From Pyrinomonadaceae bacterium (GTDB lineage Bacteria; Acidobacteriota; Blastocatellia; Pyrinomonadales; Pyrinomonadaceae): DNA of 64,000 bases. Each line of letters begins with the position of its first letter. Position 1 is the stretch's first letter. The DNA lies in the NCBI GenBank assembly GCA_019694395.1, contig JAIBCC010000019.1:1-64000 (forward strand), given 5' to 3'. The notes beneath the pieces were generated by a model, which worked only from the letters and a program-made list of their open reading frames with translations, ran no database searches and was not told the DNA's origin. Made by a program: the position numbers and the translations under genes. This document shows positions 51,039 to 59,552 of the stretch, piece by piece.

Positions 51039-52976
51039 ATGTCATTTTGGAAAGATTCATTCGACTCCGCCGCTTTTTCAAAGTTACAAAAAGGACGATT
51101 GCAAAAAGCGAACAAATTGATCAAACAAATGTTGGCGGTAAGAGGCAAACGATCTATCGAAAACACTTTAGTTCCGTATGACAACGCCTTGATTTTGCTG
51201 AATTCTGCCGGTTCGCAATCGAATTTGATTCAGGAAGTCCATCCCGACAAAGATTTTCGGGCGGCTTCCGAGAAAGTTGTGCAGACGGTTTCGGCGTTCG
51301 GTAACGAATTGTCTTTGAATCGTGAGGTTTACGAAGCGATTGCCGCAATAGACATCAAAAATGCGGATGAAACAACCAAATTTTACGTTGAAAAAATATT
51401 GCGGAATTTCCGTTTGGCAGGAGTTGATAAAGACGAGCAAACTCGTCAAAAAGTAAAAGACCTGTTGGACGAACTCGTTTTGATCGGGCAGGAATTTTCC
51501 GCCAATATTCGTGACGATAAAACAAAAGTTTCTGCCGAAAATGTCAAAGAATTGGATGGTTTACCGCAGGATTTTATTGAGGGTCACAAGCCGAAAACAG
51601 AAGGAAAAATCGAGCTTTCAACCGATTATGTTGATTTCGTTCCCGTGATGACCTACGCCAAAAGCGAAGATTTGCGTAAACGGATGTTTATGGCTTACAA
51701 CACTCGCGCTCCCCAAAATTCCGAAGTTTTGAAAAGAATGACGGCAAAGCGTTTTGAATTGGCAAATCTGCTTGGTTTCAAAACTTGGGCTGATTATGTG
51801 ACCGCCGACAAAATGATAAAATCTTCTGCAAATGCCTCGGATTTTATTGGCAAAATCGTTGATTTGTCGGGCGAACGGGCGTTGCGTGAATATGATGAAT
51901 TATTGAAGCGCAAACAAAAAGATCAGCCTGATGCCAAAGTCATCAATCGTTGGGAAATCAATTATTATTCCGAACTCGTCCGCAAAGAAAATTACGATTT
52001 TGATTCGCAAAGCGTTCGTCCTTATTTATCTTACAAACAGGTCAAAAAAGGCGTTTTGGACACAATGGAAAAATTGTTCAGCGTTAAATTTAAACAGGTC
52101 AAAAAAGCTCCCGTTTGGCATTCAACGGTTGAGTGCTGGGAAATGTTTGAAAAAGGCAAATTGATCGGAAGATTTTATCTTGATATGCACCCGCGCGAAG
52201 GGAAATACAGCCACGCCGCGCAATTCGACATCAAAACCGGAGTTGCCGAACGACAAATTCCTGAAGCCTGTCTGGTTTGCAATTTTCCGGGCGGCAAAAA
52301 AGGCGAATCGGATTTGATGGAACACGGCGATGTGGTCACATTTTTTCACGAATTTGGGCATCTGTTGCATTCACTTTTTGCCGGAAAACAAAAATGGGTG
52401 GGACTAGGCGGAATTTCGACTGAATGGGATTTTGTGGAAGCACCTTCGCAGCTTTTGGAAGAATGGGCTAAAGACCCGAAAACTTTGCAGTCATTTGCCA
52501 AACATCATCAAACCAAAAAGCCGATTCCGGCAGAATTGGTCACGCAAATGAACCGCGCCGGAGAATTCGGCAAAGGCTTACAAGTCCGTCGCCAAATGGT
52601 TTACGCCCGCATTTCACTCAGCGCGTATGACCGCTCGCCCGAAAAAGTTGATCTGGATAAATTAGTTCCGCAAATCGAACAGGAATATTTGCCATATCCG
52701 TCTGTCGAAGGAACACAAATGCAAAACGCTTTCGGTCATTTGGACGGCTATTCAGCGATTTATTACACCTATATGTGGTCGCTGGTGATTGCCAAAGATT
52801 TGTTTAGCCAATTCGATAAACAAAATCTTTTTGAGTCGGAAACTGCTCAAAAATATCGCCAAACCGTTTTGGAAAAAGGTGGTTCGCAGCCCGCCGATAC
52901 TTTGGTAGAGAACTTCCTGGAACGAAAATACGATTTTACGGCTTATCAAAATTGGCTTAATCAAGACGCGAATTAA
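51039..52976 (+). CDS. M3-family oligopeptidase (thimet/PepF-like)
   Basis: Zinc metallopeptidase of 645 residues. HEFGH at 437-441 binds zinc, with the third ligand in STEWDFVEAPSQLLEEW; YLDMHPREGKYSHAAQF and the C-terminal GHLDGYSAIYYTYMWSLVIAKDLFSQF close the M3 catalytic domain. No signal peptide, so it should degrade short peptides in the cytoplasm. ATG at 51039 begins a conserved-looking helical domain. Confidence 0.94.
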   Translation: MSFWKDSFDSAAFSKLQKGRLQKANKLIKQMLAVRGKRSIENTLVPYDNALILLNSAGSQSNLIQEVHPDKDFRAASEKVVQTVSAFGNELSLNREVYEAIAAIDIKNADETTKFYVEKILRNFRLAGVDKDEQTRQKVKDLLDELVLIGQEFSANIRDDKTKVSAENVKELDGLPQDFIEGHKPKTEGKIELSTDYVDFVPVMTYAKSEDLRKRMFMAYNTRAPQNSEVLKRMTAKRFELANLLGFKTWADYVTADKMIKSSANASDFIGKIVDLSGERALREYDELLKRKQKDQPDAKVINRWEINYYSELVRKENYDFDSQSVRPYLSYKQVKKGVLDTMEKLFSVKFKQVKKAPVWHSTVECWEMFEKGKLIGRFYLDMHPREGKYSHAAQFDIKTGVAERQIPEACLVCNFPGGKKGESDLMEHGDVVTFFHEFGHLLHSLFAGKQKWVGLGGISTEWDFVEAPSQLLEEWAKDPKTLQSFAKHHQTKKPIPAELVTQMNRAGEFGKGLQVRRQMVYARISLSAYDRSPEKVDLDKLVPQIEQEYLPYPSVEGTQMQNAFGHLDGYSAIYYTYMWSLVIAKDLFSQFDKQNLFESETAQKYRQTVLEKGGSQPADTLVENFLERKYDFTAYQNWLNQDAN

Positions 52977-52982
52977 AAATTT

Positions 52983-53897
52983 ATGAATGTATTTTTAACC
53001 GGAGCAACAGGTTATGTCGGCTCTGTAGTTGCAGAAAAATTAAAAGGCAGAGGTTTCAAAGTTTTTGGTTTAGCCAGAAATGATGAAGCCGAAGCCAAAC
53101 TAATCGAGGCAAGAACTGAACCAGTTCGCGGAAGTTTGGAAGATTTTGATGTTTTAAAAAACGCAGCTAGCGAAGCCGATTCGGTTATTCACACGGCTTT
53201 CAGTCATAGTTTTGATGACTACAACGATGCGGTAAAACTCGATAGAGAAATCATCAAAAATTTCGCTGAAGCCTTGAAAGAAACCAATAAGCCTTTAATT
53301 ATTACTTCCAGTTCGGCAATTCTGGGTGATACACGTGGGAATCTGGCGGACGAAAATTATCCATTCGGACAAAATTCTTCTCGAAAATTGCGTGGCGAGG
53401 CAGAAAATGATGTTTTGCAGCTTTCTTCCAAAGGAATCCGCAGTATAGTTCTGCGTTTGCCGCTATTTGTTTATGGTCGCGGCGGTAGTTCATTTGTTCC
53501 ATTCGTCATAAATCAGGCGAAAAAAGAAAGTTCGGCAAATTATTTCGAATCAGGCGAATACAAGGTTTCAGCCGTTCACGTTGAAGATGCAGCCAATGCT
53601 TATTTATTGGCTCTCGAAACAAGCACCGCCAAAGGACTTTACAATATCTCAGCAGAAAGCGTTTCAATAAAAGAGCTTAATGAAACAGTTGCCCGTTTGC
53701 TCAATATAAAAGCCAAAAGTATTTCGAGTGAAACGGGGCGTGAGCAATTCGGAAAAATGTTTGAATTTCTTTCGATAAACAACGAATTGGATGCATCCAA
53801 AATTAAAAATCATCTGCAATGGTCGCCAAATTCTTATCGTTCAATTTTGGAAGATATAGAAAATGGTTCTTATAGAAAATTTCAGAATTTAGAATAA
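52983..53897 (+). CDS. NAD-dependent epimerase/dehydratase
   Basis: Extended/atypical SDR of 304 residues: FLTGATGYVGSVVAEKLKGRG binds the cofactor, then VIHTAFSHSFDD, TSSSAILGDTRGN and a weak active-site region; RLPLFVYGRGGSSFVPF and VHVEDAANAYLLALE follow. The YxxxK motif is altered (FGQNSSRKL), as in several members acting on isoflavone- or lignin-like substrates. It begins six bases after the M3 gene. Confidence 0.88.
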   Translation: MNVFLTGATGYVGSVVAEKLKGRGFKVFGLARNDEAEAKLIEARTEPVRGSLEDFDVLKNAASEADSVIHTAFSHSFDDYNDAVKLDREIIKNFAEALKETNKPLIITSSSAILGDTRGNLADENYPFGQNSSRKLRGEAENDVLQLSSKGIRSIVLRLPLFVYGRGGSSFVPFVINQAKKESSANYFESGEYKVSAVHVEDAANAYLLALETSTAKGLYNISAESVSIKELNETVARLLNIKAKSISSETGREQFGKMFEFLSINNELDASKIKNHLQWSPNSYRSILEDIENGSYRKFQNLE

Positions 53898-53954
53898 AAT
53901 TAACAAATCTCGGCGTTTTATTTTGGGTGAAAAATTTTTTAAAGGAACACAATT

Positions 53955-54254
53955 ATGAGTGAATATTTATATTTAACAGCACAATTAAAAGTTAGAAACG
54001 ATAAAGTTGAGGAATTAAAATCAGCTGCATTGGCAATTGTAGCTGATTCAAGAGCTGAGGACGGATGTATTTCCTACAATGTTCATCAGTCAATCGAAGA
54101 TGAAACAATTTTCATCTGGCGAGAAAGTTGGAAAAGTAAAGATGACTTAAATAAGCATTTTGAAAAAGATTATGTCAAAGAATTTTTTGTCTTTGCCAAT
54201 GAAGTAGCTGCAGAACCTCCCAAAATCTTTTTAACAAAATTGCTCACCAATTAG
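53955..54254 (+). CDS. Antibiotic biosynthesis monooxygenase-fold protein (YgiN-like)
   Basis: A 99-residue ferredoxin-like dimeric protein: LYLTAQLKVRNDKVEELKSAALAIVADSRAEDGCISYNVHQSIEDETIFIWRESWKSKDDLNKHFE. This is the quinol monooxygenase YgiN pattern. It fits the quinone/electrophile theme of the upstream region. AAAGGAACAC precedes the ATG. The tRNA genes on the other strand follow after 24 bases. Confidence 0.92.
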   Translation: MSEYLYLTAQLKVRNDKVEELKSAALAIVADSRAEDGCISYNVHQSIEDETIFIWRESWKSKDDLNKHFEKDYVKEFFVFANEVAAEPPKIFLTKLLTN

Positions 54255-54277
54255 AATTTTGATTTAAAAAAGGAAAA

Positions 54278-54349
<72 letters not shown>

Positions 54350-54377
54350 ATTTTGAAAAAATATTTTATCAATTATT

Positions 54378-54412
54378 AAAGCGACGTTTTGGAATTTCCT
54401 CTGCGTCGCTTT
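54378..54412. promoter_or_regulatory. Hairpin between the two tRNA genes
   Basis: AAAGCGACG (54378-54386) and CGTCGCTTT (54404-54412) are perfect inverted repeats with a 17-base loop, in the 71-base spacer between tRNA-Gly and tRNA-Cys. It could be a processing structure of a dicistronic tRNA precursor or a terminator of tRNA-Gly. Confidence 0.6.
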
Positions 54413-54420
54413 AGATGTTT

Positions 54421-54496
<76 letters not shown>

Positions 54497-54557
54497 TTGC
54501 CGAATTTATAATTCTACATTCTCAGAAAAATTTGTCAAGTTCCTGAAAATAAAATTT

Positions 54558-56138
54558 TTACTGAACCGTTAAATCTTTCACAAAAGTCCATTCACCGCTG
54601 GCATTAATTTTAATGTTACCAATCCGTTTGGTGGCAACGACCATATTTGCGGGATACCAAAGGGTAAAATAGGGCAGCTCATCCGAAATAATTTGCTGGG
54701 CTTTCCCGTAAAGCTCTTTGGCTTTGGTTTTGTCAACTGTATTAACAGCTTCATTTACGAGCTTGTCAAATTCGGGGTTGCTGTAACGGCTGCGGTTACG
54801 TCCGCCGTCCTTTTTATCTGGTGATTCGTTGGTTTCAAAAAGGTCACGCAGGAAAATCGGGTCTTGGTTTCCGCCCACCCATTGAGCCGTTGTCATCTGA
54901 AATTGTCCCTGTTTAAGCTGAGCCAACAAAGTATTTAATTCAAGCGTTTCAATCTTTGCATTAATTCCAATTTTGGTCAGAGATTCCTGAATTACCTGTG
55001 CATATTGTGAAATTGCCGTGCTTCCGGCAGCAATTTTGAAACTGATCTCCTCACCCTTATAACCTGATTCAAGTAAAAGCTGCTTGGCTTTGGCTTCGTC
55101 AAAATTATATTTTGTGCCGGGAGTATAAGCCCAAGATTCTTCCGGTAAAATTGAACCGGCAACTTTTGCTTGACCAGATAAAAGTTCTTTAACGATTTTT
55201 TCGCGGTCAATGGCATAAGCAATTGCCTGTCGAAGTTTAACATTTTTTAGAGTTTCATTCGAGACGTTAAATCCAATATATCGAATATTTGCGCCATTGG
55301 ATTGAACGACCTGAATATTGGGGTTTTTGGCAATTGAATTAAATGTATCAGCCGAAAAATTAGTTGGATTCGGAGCCAAATCAACTCTTCCTGCTTGAAA
55401 TTCGGACTGCAAAGCATTTGCATCGGTAATTGTTTTTACAACCAGATTTTTAATCTTGGGTGCGCCTTCCCAATAATCGTTGAACCCTTCCAATTCAACC
55501 ACATTATTTAATTGGTCAAAACTTTTGAACTTAAATGCGCCGGTTCCGATTGGAGCGGTTTTTTGCTGATCGATCGTATTGTTGGGAATGATGGGAACTG
55601 CAACTAAATTTGAAAGCAATTGATTTACCAAAGCAGGACGGCGAACTTTAATTACCAGGGTTTTTGCATCGGGACTTTCCATTGAAACAATATGAGGTTC
55701 TTCAATGGGATGTTTATCGTCCTGCGGATTTGGCTTGGAGTCAACAAATGCTTTTCCTTTATAGCCGCCCGCTTTTAAAAGTGCTTCTAAAGTATATTTT
55801 GCATCGGCTGAGGTAAACGATTGACCATTATGAAATTTAACGTTTTCTTGTAGGGAAAAAGTAACCGTTACATTATCTTCACCGATTTTTATGTCCTTGG
55901 CTAAATCGCCTACATACTCAAACTTATCGTTTTTCTTTACCAGAGTGCTGTAAATCAGATTCCGCAAACGGTCGGCGGCGGAATCGGGACTTGTAGTAGA
56001 CAAAGTATCTAGGCTGGAAAATTTATCCGTTAATGCAATGGTTACCGCGCCATTACTAGTTCGATTACAAGAACTTCCGGTTAATCCAAAAATAAAAATT
56101 ACAATGATTGCAAAATATAGAAAAATAGAACGATTCAT
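54558..56138 (-). CDS. Peptide/oligopeptide ABC transporter substrate-binding lipoprotein
   Basis: Periplasmic-binding protein of cluster C (DppA/OppA-like), 526 residues. The N-terminus has a signal sequence ending in a Cys (LTGSSC), probably a lipoprotein. Motifs include LQENVKFHNGQSFTSADAKYTLEALL, GTGAFKFKSFDQLNNVVELEGFNDYWEG and VKLRQAIAYAIDREKIVKELL. I start at ATG 56136-56138 because GGAGG lies just upstream; a TTG four codons earlier is less likely. No permease genes follow; the nagZ gene is upstream, suggesting a link with muropeptide uptake (inference). Confidence 0.9.
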   Translation of the reverse strand: MNRSIFLYFAIIVIFIFGLTGSSCNRTSNGAVTIALTDKFSSLDTLSTTSPDSAADRLRNLIYSTLVKKNDKFEYVGDLAKDIKIGEDNVTVTFSLQENVKFHNGQSFTSADAKYTLEALLKAGGYKGKAFVDSKPNPQDDKHPIEEPHIVSMESPDAKTLVIKVRRPALVNQLLSNLVAVPIIPNNTIDQQKTAPIGTGAFKFKSFDQLNNVVELEGFNDYWEGAPKIKNLVVKTITDANALQSEFQAGRVDLAPNPTNFSADTFNSIAKNPNIQVVQSNGANIRYIGFNVSNETLKNVKLRQAIAYAIDREKIVKELLSGQAKVAGSILPEESWAYTPGTKYNFDEAKAKQLLLESGYKGEEISFKIAAGSTAISQYAQVIQESLTKIGINAKIETLELNTLLAQLKQGQFQMTTAQWVGGNQDPIFLRDLFETNESPDKKDGGRNRSRYSNPEFDKLVNEAVNTVDKTKAKELYGKAQQIISDELPYFTLWYPANMVVATKRIGNIKINASGEWTFVKDLTVQ

Positions 56139-56153
56139 TTTTCCTCCCAAATT

Positions 56154-57251
56154 TTAATTTGTTGTTTCGTTGAGCTTTTCAATTTGTTTTGAAAGTTCAG
56201 CTAAACGATCTTTGTTAAATTCCAAAGGCGGTTGCATCAATTTTTTGTATTGAGCGATTCGTTTTAGAGATTGGTCAAATCTTTCTTTGGAAATCTCACC
56301 GGTCTGGATCGCTTTAGAAATTGCTTGAAATCCTTCCCGAACAGCATCCGGATTGGCACAAATCAAAAGTAAATCAACTCCGGCATTGAAAGCCATTTTG
56401 CAGGCTTCACCCATTCCGTAATTTTTGACGATTGCACCCATTTCTAAATCATCGGTAATAACCAATCCGTTAAAGCCGATTTTTTGACGCAATAATTTTG
56501 TAACGAAATTGAAACTTAAAGAAGACGGTAAAAGTTTGCCATTTTGGTCGCGTTCCTGCAAGTCAAGATTTGGATAAGCCGCGTGAGCGATCATAATCTG
56601 ATGAGTTTCGGACAAAAGCTTACTGTAGGGAATCAAGTCATTTTCGTCCAGATAATTCCTATCACTTTTAACAATCGGCAATTCTTCATGCGGATCTGTG
56701 ACGCTGGCACCGATTCCCGGAAAATGTTTCGGACAGCCTAAAATATTATTTTTCTGCAATGTTTTTAGGTATATAAAAGAAAGTTCAACAACTTTCTCAA
56801 CGTTTTCGCCAAAACAACGGGATTGTAATCCATTTTGGGTATTTAAACTTTCCTTAGTGGGAACATCAACCACCGGAGCATAATTTGTGTTAAAACCAAA
56901 AATACGAAGAACTTCTGCGGTGATTTCAGCTAATTCTTTAGTGTTCCCCACCGTTTTCATTGAACTGGCTGAATGAACAGGAACTATTACCCGACGCAGT
57001 CTGTCAACCAAACCGCCTTCCTGATCCAAACTCAAAATCGGTTCAATCGGTAAAAATCCGCGCAAATCATCAATCAATTGACGGGTTTGAACAGCTTCGC
57101 GGATATTTCTGGTAAAAAGACAAACTCCTCCGGCTGGAATTTCGGTCAAAAATTGACGGGCAGATTCGTCTAATTCAACACCCGGAAGCCCGATTACAAA
57201 TAGTTGTCCGATTTTTTGTTCGAGGGTAAGCGAACGGATTTTTTCTAACAT
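56154..57251 (-). CDS. nagZ: Beta-N-acetylhexosaminidase NagZ (GH3)
   Basis: Cytosolic glycoside hydrolase family 3 enzyme of 365 residues that removes GlcNAc from muropeptides. LSLDQEGGLVDRLRRV, the NagZ loop KHFPGIG with ASVTDPHEELPIV (catalytic Asp-His), and LVITDDLEMGAI with the nucleophile Asp are seen. No signal peptide. It stops 15 bases before the binding-protein ATG, so the two form an operon of cell-wall recycling character. Confidence 0.92.
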   Translation of the reverse strand: MLEKIRSLTLEQKIGQLFVIGLPGVELDESARQFLTEIPAGGVCLFTRNIREAVQTRQLIDDLRGFLPIEPILSLDQEGGLVDRLRRVIVPVHSASSMKTVGNTKELAEITAEVLRIFGFNTNYAPVVDVPTKESLNTQNGLQSRCFGENVEKVVELSFIYLKTLQKNNILGCPKHFPGIGASVTDPHEELPIVKSDRNYLDENDLIPYSKLLSETHQIMIAHAAYPNLDLQERDQNGKLLPSSLSFNFVTKLLRQKIGFNGLVITDDLEMGAIVKNYGMGEACKMAFNAGVDLLLICANPDAVREGFQAISKAIQTGEISKERFDQSLKRIAQYKKLMQPPLEFNKDRLAELSKQIEKLNETTN

Positions 57252-57294
57252 AAAGACTTGTTTGATTTTAACAATGTTATGGTAATTTATAAAG

Positions 57295-57310
57295 TGTCGG
57301 TATACCGACA
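57295..57310. promoter_or_regulatory. Perfect 16-base palindrome TGTCGGTATACCGACA
   Basis: In the 68-base divergent spacer between nagZ (minus) and the HIT gene (plus), TGTCGGTATACCGACA is a perfect palindrome ending 9 bases before the HIT ATG and 43 bases from the nagZ start. The symmetry and location suggest an operator for a dimeric regulator acting on one or both genes. Confidence 0.65.
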
Positions 57311-57319
57311 GTTCAAGTT

Positions 57320-57676
57320 ATGTCTGAAGATTTCTATTGTGAACAGGTTCTAAGCGGCAAAATTTCGGTCAAAAAGATTATCGAGTCTGATAACGTTTTG
57401 GCTTATTATCACACAAAACCTTTTTGGGAAATTCATATAGTGGTTATCCCCAAAAAACATATATCTTCACTTTTAACCTTAGAAAAGGAAGACGAATTGT
57501 TGTTATTAGAATTATTTAGCGTAATAAAGGAAGTTGCTGAAAAGATATTAAATGAAAAAGGGGCAGCCCGAGTTTTAACTAATCTGGGAAAATATCAGGA
57601 ATCCAAACATTTACATTTCCATATTAATTCAGGTGATCAAATTCGCCCTGATGCAAAGGTTAAAAATAACTTTTAG
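57320..57676 (+). CDS. HIT-family nucleotide hydrolase
   Basis: A 118-residue histidine-triad protein: VLAYYHTKPFWEIHIVVIPKKHISSL binds the nucleotide and KHLHFHINSGDQ carries the triad (His97, His99, His101). It probably hydrolyses dinucleoside polyphosphates or AMP-amidates, like HINT. Its 3' end overlaps that of the convergent hydrolase gene by 17 bases. Confidence 0.88.
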   Translation: MSEDFYCEQVLSGKISVKKIIESDNVLAYYHTKPFWEIHIVVIPKKHISSLLTLEKEDELLLLELFSVIKEVAEKILNEKGAARVLTNLGKYQESKHLHFHINSGDQIRPDAKVKNNF

Positions 57677-58682
57677 ATTCAAAAACCTGATTTATTTCAT
57701 TATTAGTTATGGAATATGTAAATTCTTTTTGAACGGCAAAAGCTCCAACTTCGCCCTTTTTGGAAAGTGCAATAAACCCAACCTGAAAATCCTTGGCTTT
57801 TTCAGGATTTCTTTTAACTATCCGGTTGATAGCTTCTTTACAGGCATTTTCTGGTGTCCAACCTTGCCGCATTAATTCGATAATCAAATGTGTGCCGCAA
57901 ATTCTTATAACTTCTTCCCCCAAACCGGATGAAGTAGCTGCTCCCACTTCATTGTCAACAAAAAGTCCAGCACCGATAATTGGCGAATCACCCACGCGAC
58001 CCCGCATTTTGAAAGCCATTCCGCTGGTCGTGCACGAACCGCAAAGATTTCCATTCGCGTCCAACGCAATTGTTCCCATCGTATCGTGATTTGGTTTGCC
58101 GTTTTCCAAAACATTTGGTGCAGTTTGGGATTGCGGTTTAGTTAGATTTTCAATATTGATAACCGGTTTATATTCAGACTTTTCCAACCATTTTTTATAA
58201 GAGGCTTGTGCTTCGGGAGAAAGCTGATCGGACATTTTTTCAAAACCGTTTTGCAGGGCGAATTGTTCAGCACCCTCACCAACCATAAAAACGTGGGGAG
58301 TCGTTTCCATCAATTTTCTGGCAACTGAGATCGGATGTTGGATATGCTGCAAAAATGCTACGCCGCCGCAATTTCCTTTATCATCCATAATGCTGGCATC
58401 AAGCGTAACTTTTCCATCGCGGTCAGGGTTTGCGGCGAGCCCGACACAGCAACTTTTTTCAATTTCGGCATATTTTGATGCTTCCTCAACTGCATCAAGG
58501 GCGTAGCCGTTTTGCTGTAAAACTTTCCAGGCGGCGGCATTGGCGCGAATCCCGCTATCCCAGGTTGAAACCACCACAGGTTTTTTGTAAATCTGTGTAT
58601 TATTGGTATTTGCAGTTTGGCAAGAGGCAAGTAAAGGTAAACTTGCAATTGAAAGCTGAATAAATTTTCGACGATTTGGCAT
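57660..58682 (-). CDS. Glycosylasparaginase-type Ntn hydrolase, exported
   Basis: N4-(beta-N-acetylglucosaminyl)-L-asparaginase/isoaspartyl peptidase family protein of 340 residues. The self-cleaving Thr is in NHDTMGTIALDANGNLCGSCTTSG; KMRGRVGDSPIIGAGLFVDNEVGAATSSGLGEEVIR follows. The start (MPNRRKFIQLSIASLPLLASC) has twin arginines, a hydrophobic stretch and a lipobox-like LLASC, so a Tat-exported lipoprotein is likely. It cleaves amide-linked sugars or isopeptides. Confidence 0.9.
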   Translation of the reverse strand: MPNRRKFIQLSIASLPLLASCQTANTNNTQIYKKPVVVSTWDSGIRANAAAWKVLQQNGYALDAVEEASKYAEIEKSCCVGLAANPDRDGKVTLDASIMDDKGNCGGVAFLQHIQHPISVARKLMETTPHVFMVGEGAEQFALQNGFEKMSDQLSPEAQASYKKWLEKSEYKPVINIENLTKPQSQTAPNVLENGKPNHDTMGTIALDANGNLCGSCTTSGMAFKMRGRVGDSPIIGAGLFVDNEVGAATSSGLGEEVIRICGTHLIIELMRQGWTPENACKEAINRIVKRNPEKAKDFQVGFIALSKKGEVGAFAVQKEFTYSITNNEINQVFESKSYF

Positions 58683-58725
58683 TGATTTTCCTATTCTAAA
58701 TGAGGTAAATAATACAAAAAATTAT

Positions 58726-59472
58726 ATGAAAAACAAAACATTGGTAGAAGTTTGTGTAGATTCTGTGGAATCAGCGTTGGCAGCACAGGATGGCGGAGCT
58801 GATCGGGTTGAATTATGTGACAATTTAATGGAAGGGGGAACAACGCCCAGTTTCGGCTCAATCGAAATCGCCAGAAAATTGCTAAATATTGGATTACAAG
58901 TAATTATAAGACCTCGTGGAAGTGATTTTCTTTATTCCGATTTGGAATTTGAAATTATGAAACGCGACATTCAAATCTGTAAAGAAATTGGGGTTGACGG
59001 AGTAGTAATCGGGATATTGGACGAAAATGGGGAAGTTGATTTGTTGAGAACAAAAGAATTAGTTGAATTAGCCCGACCATTATCAGTAACATTTCACCGG
59101 GCATTTGATGTTGCCAATAATGCGGACAAGGCTTTAGAAGATTTAATTAGAATTGGAATTGATCGGGTTTTGACTTCGGGGCAGGAGGCAACTGCGTTTG
59201 AGGGTTTAGAAAATATAACGGACTTGGTTGAAAGAGCAGGGGAAAGAATTATTGTTATGGCTTGCGGAAGTTTGACCGAGAGAAATGTCGGGAAATTTGT
59301 TGAAAAAACAAAAGTTAAAGAGGTTCATTTAACCGGCTTTGGGGAAATTGAAAGTAAAATGAAGTTCCGAAACGAGCGTGTTTTTATGGGCGGAACACTT
59401 CGTCCGCCTGAGTTTTCCAGAAATGTGACTTCAAGTGAAATAATAGGAAAAGTGTGTAAACAGCTCAATTAA
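58726..59472 (+). CDS. cutC: CutC-family protein
   Basis: TIM-barrel protein of 248 residues: LVEVCVDSVESALAAQDGGADRVELCDNLMEGGTTPSFG, IIRPRGSDFLYSD, VTFHRAFDVANNADKALEDLI and DRVLTSGQEATAFEGLENI. Historically linked to copper tolerance, although the true function is unsettled. It is divergent from the glycosylasparaginase gene with a 43-base spacer and ends before strong hairpins. Confidence 0.94.
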   Translation: MKNKTLVEVCVDSVESALAAQDGGADRVELCDNLMEGGTTPSFGSIEIARKLLNIGLQVIIRPRGSDFLYSDLEFEIMKRDIQICKEIGVDGVVIGILDENGEVDLLRTKELVELARPLSVTFHRAFDVANNADKALEDLIRIGIDRVLTSGQEATAFEGLENITDLVERAGERIIVMACGSLTERNVGKFVEKTKVKEVHLTGFGEIESKMKFRNERVFMGGTLRPPEFSRNVTSSEIIGKVCKQLN

Positions 59473-59537
59473 CACTATTTAACAGTGTTTCAAGTAATAC
59501 TTTAATTGTCTGTTTGCAGACTCTTAAAGTATTACTT
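59471..59537. terminator. Two hairpins between convergent cutC and mutS
   Basis: AACACT (59471-59476) pairs with AGTGTT (59484-59489). Next AAGTAATACTTTAA (59492-59505) is perfectly inverted at 59524-59537, and inside it GTCTG (59508-59512) pairs with CAGAC (59517-59521). This long symmetrical structure fills the 80-base gap and probably stops transcription from both sides, though the T-tracts are modest. Confidence 0.7.
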
Positions 59538-59552
59538 AACTTTCTACATCAA

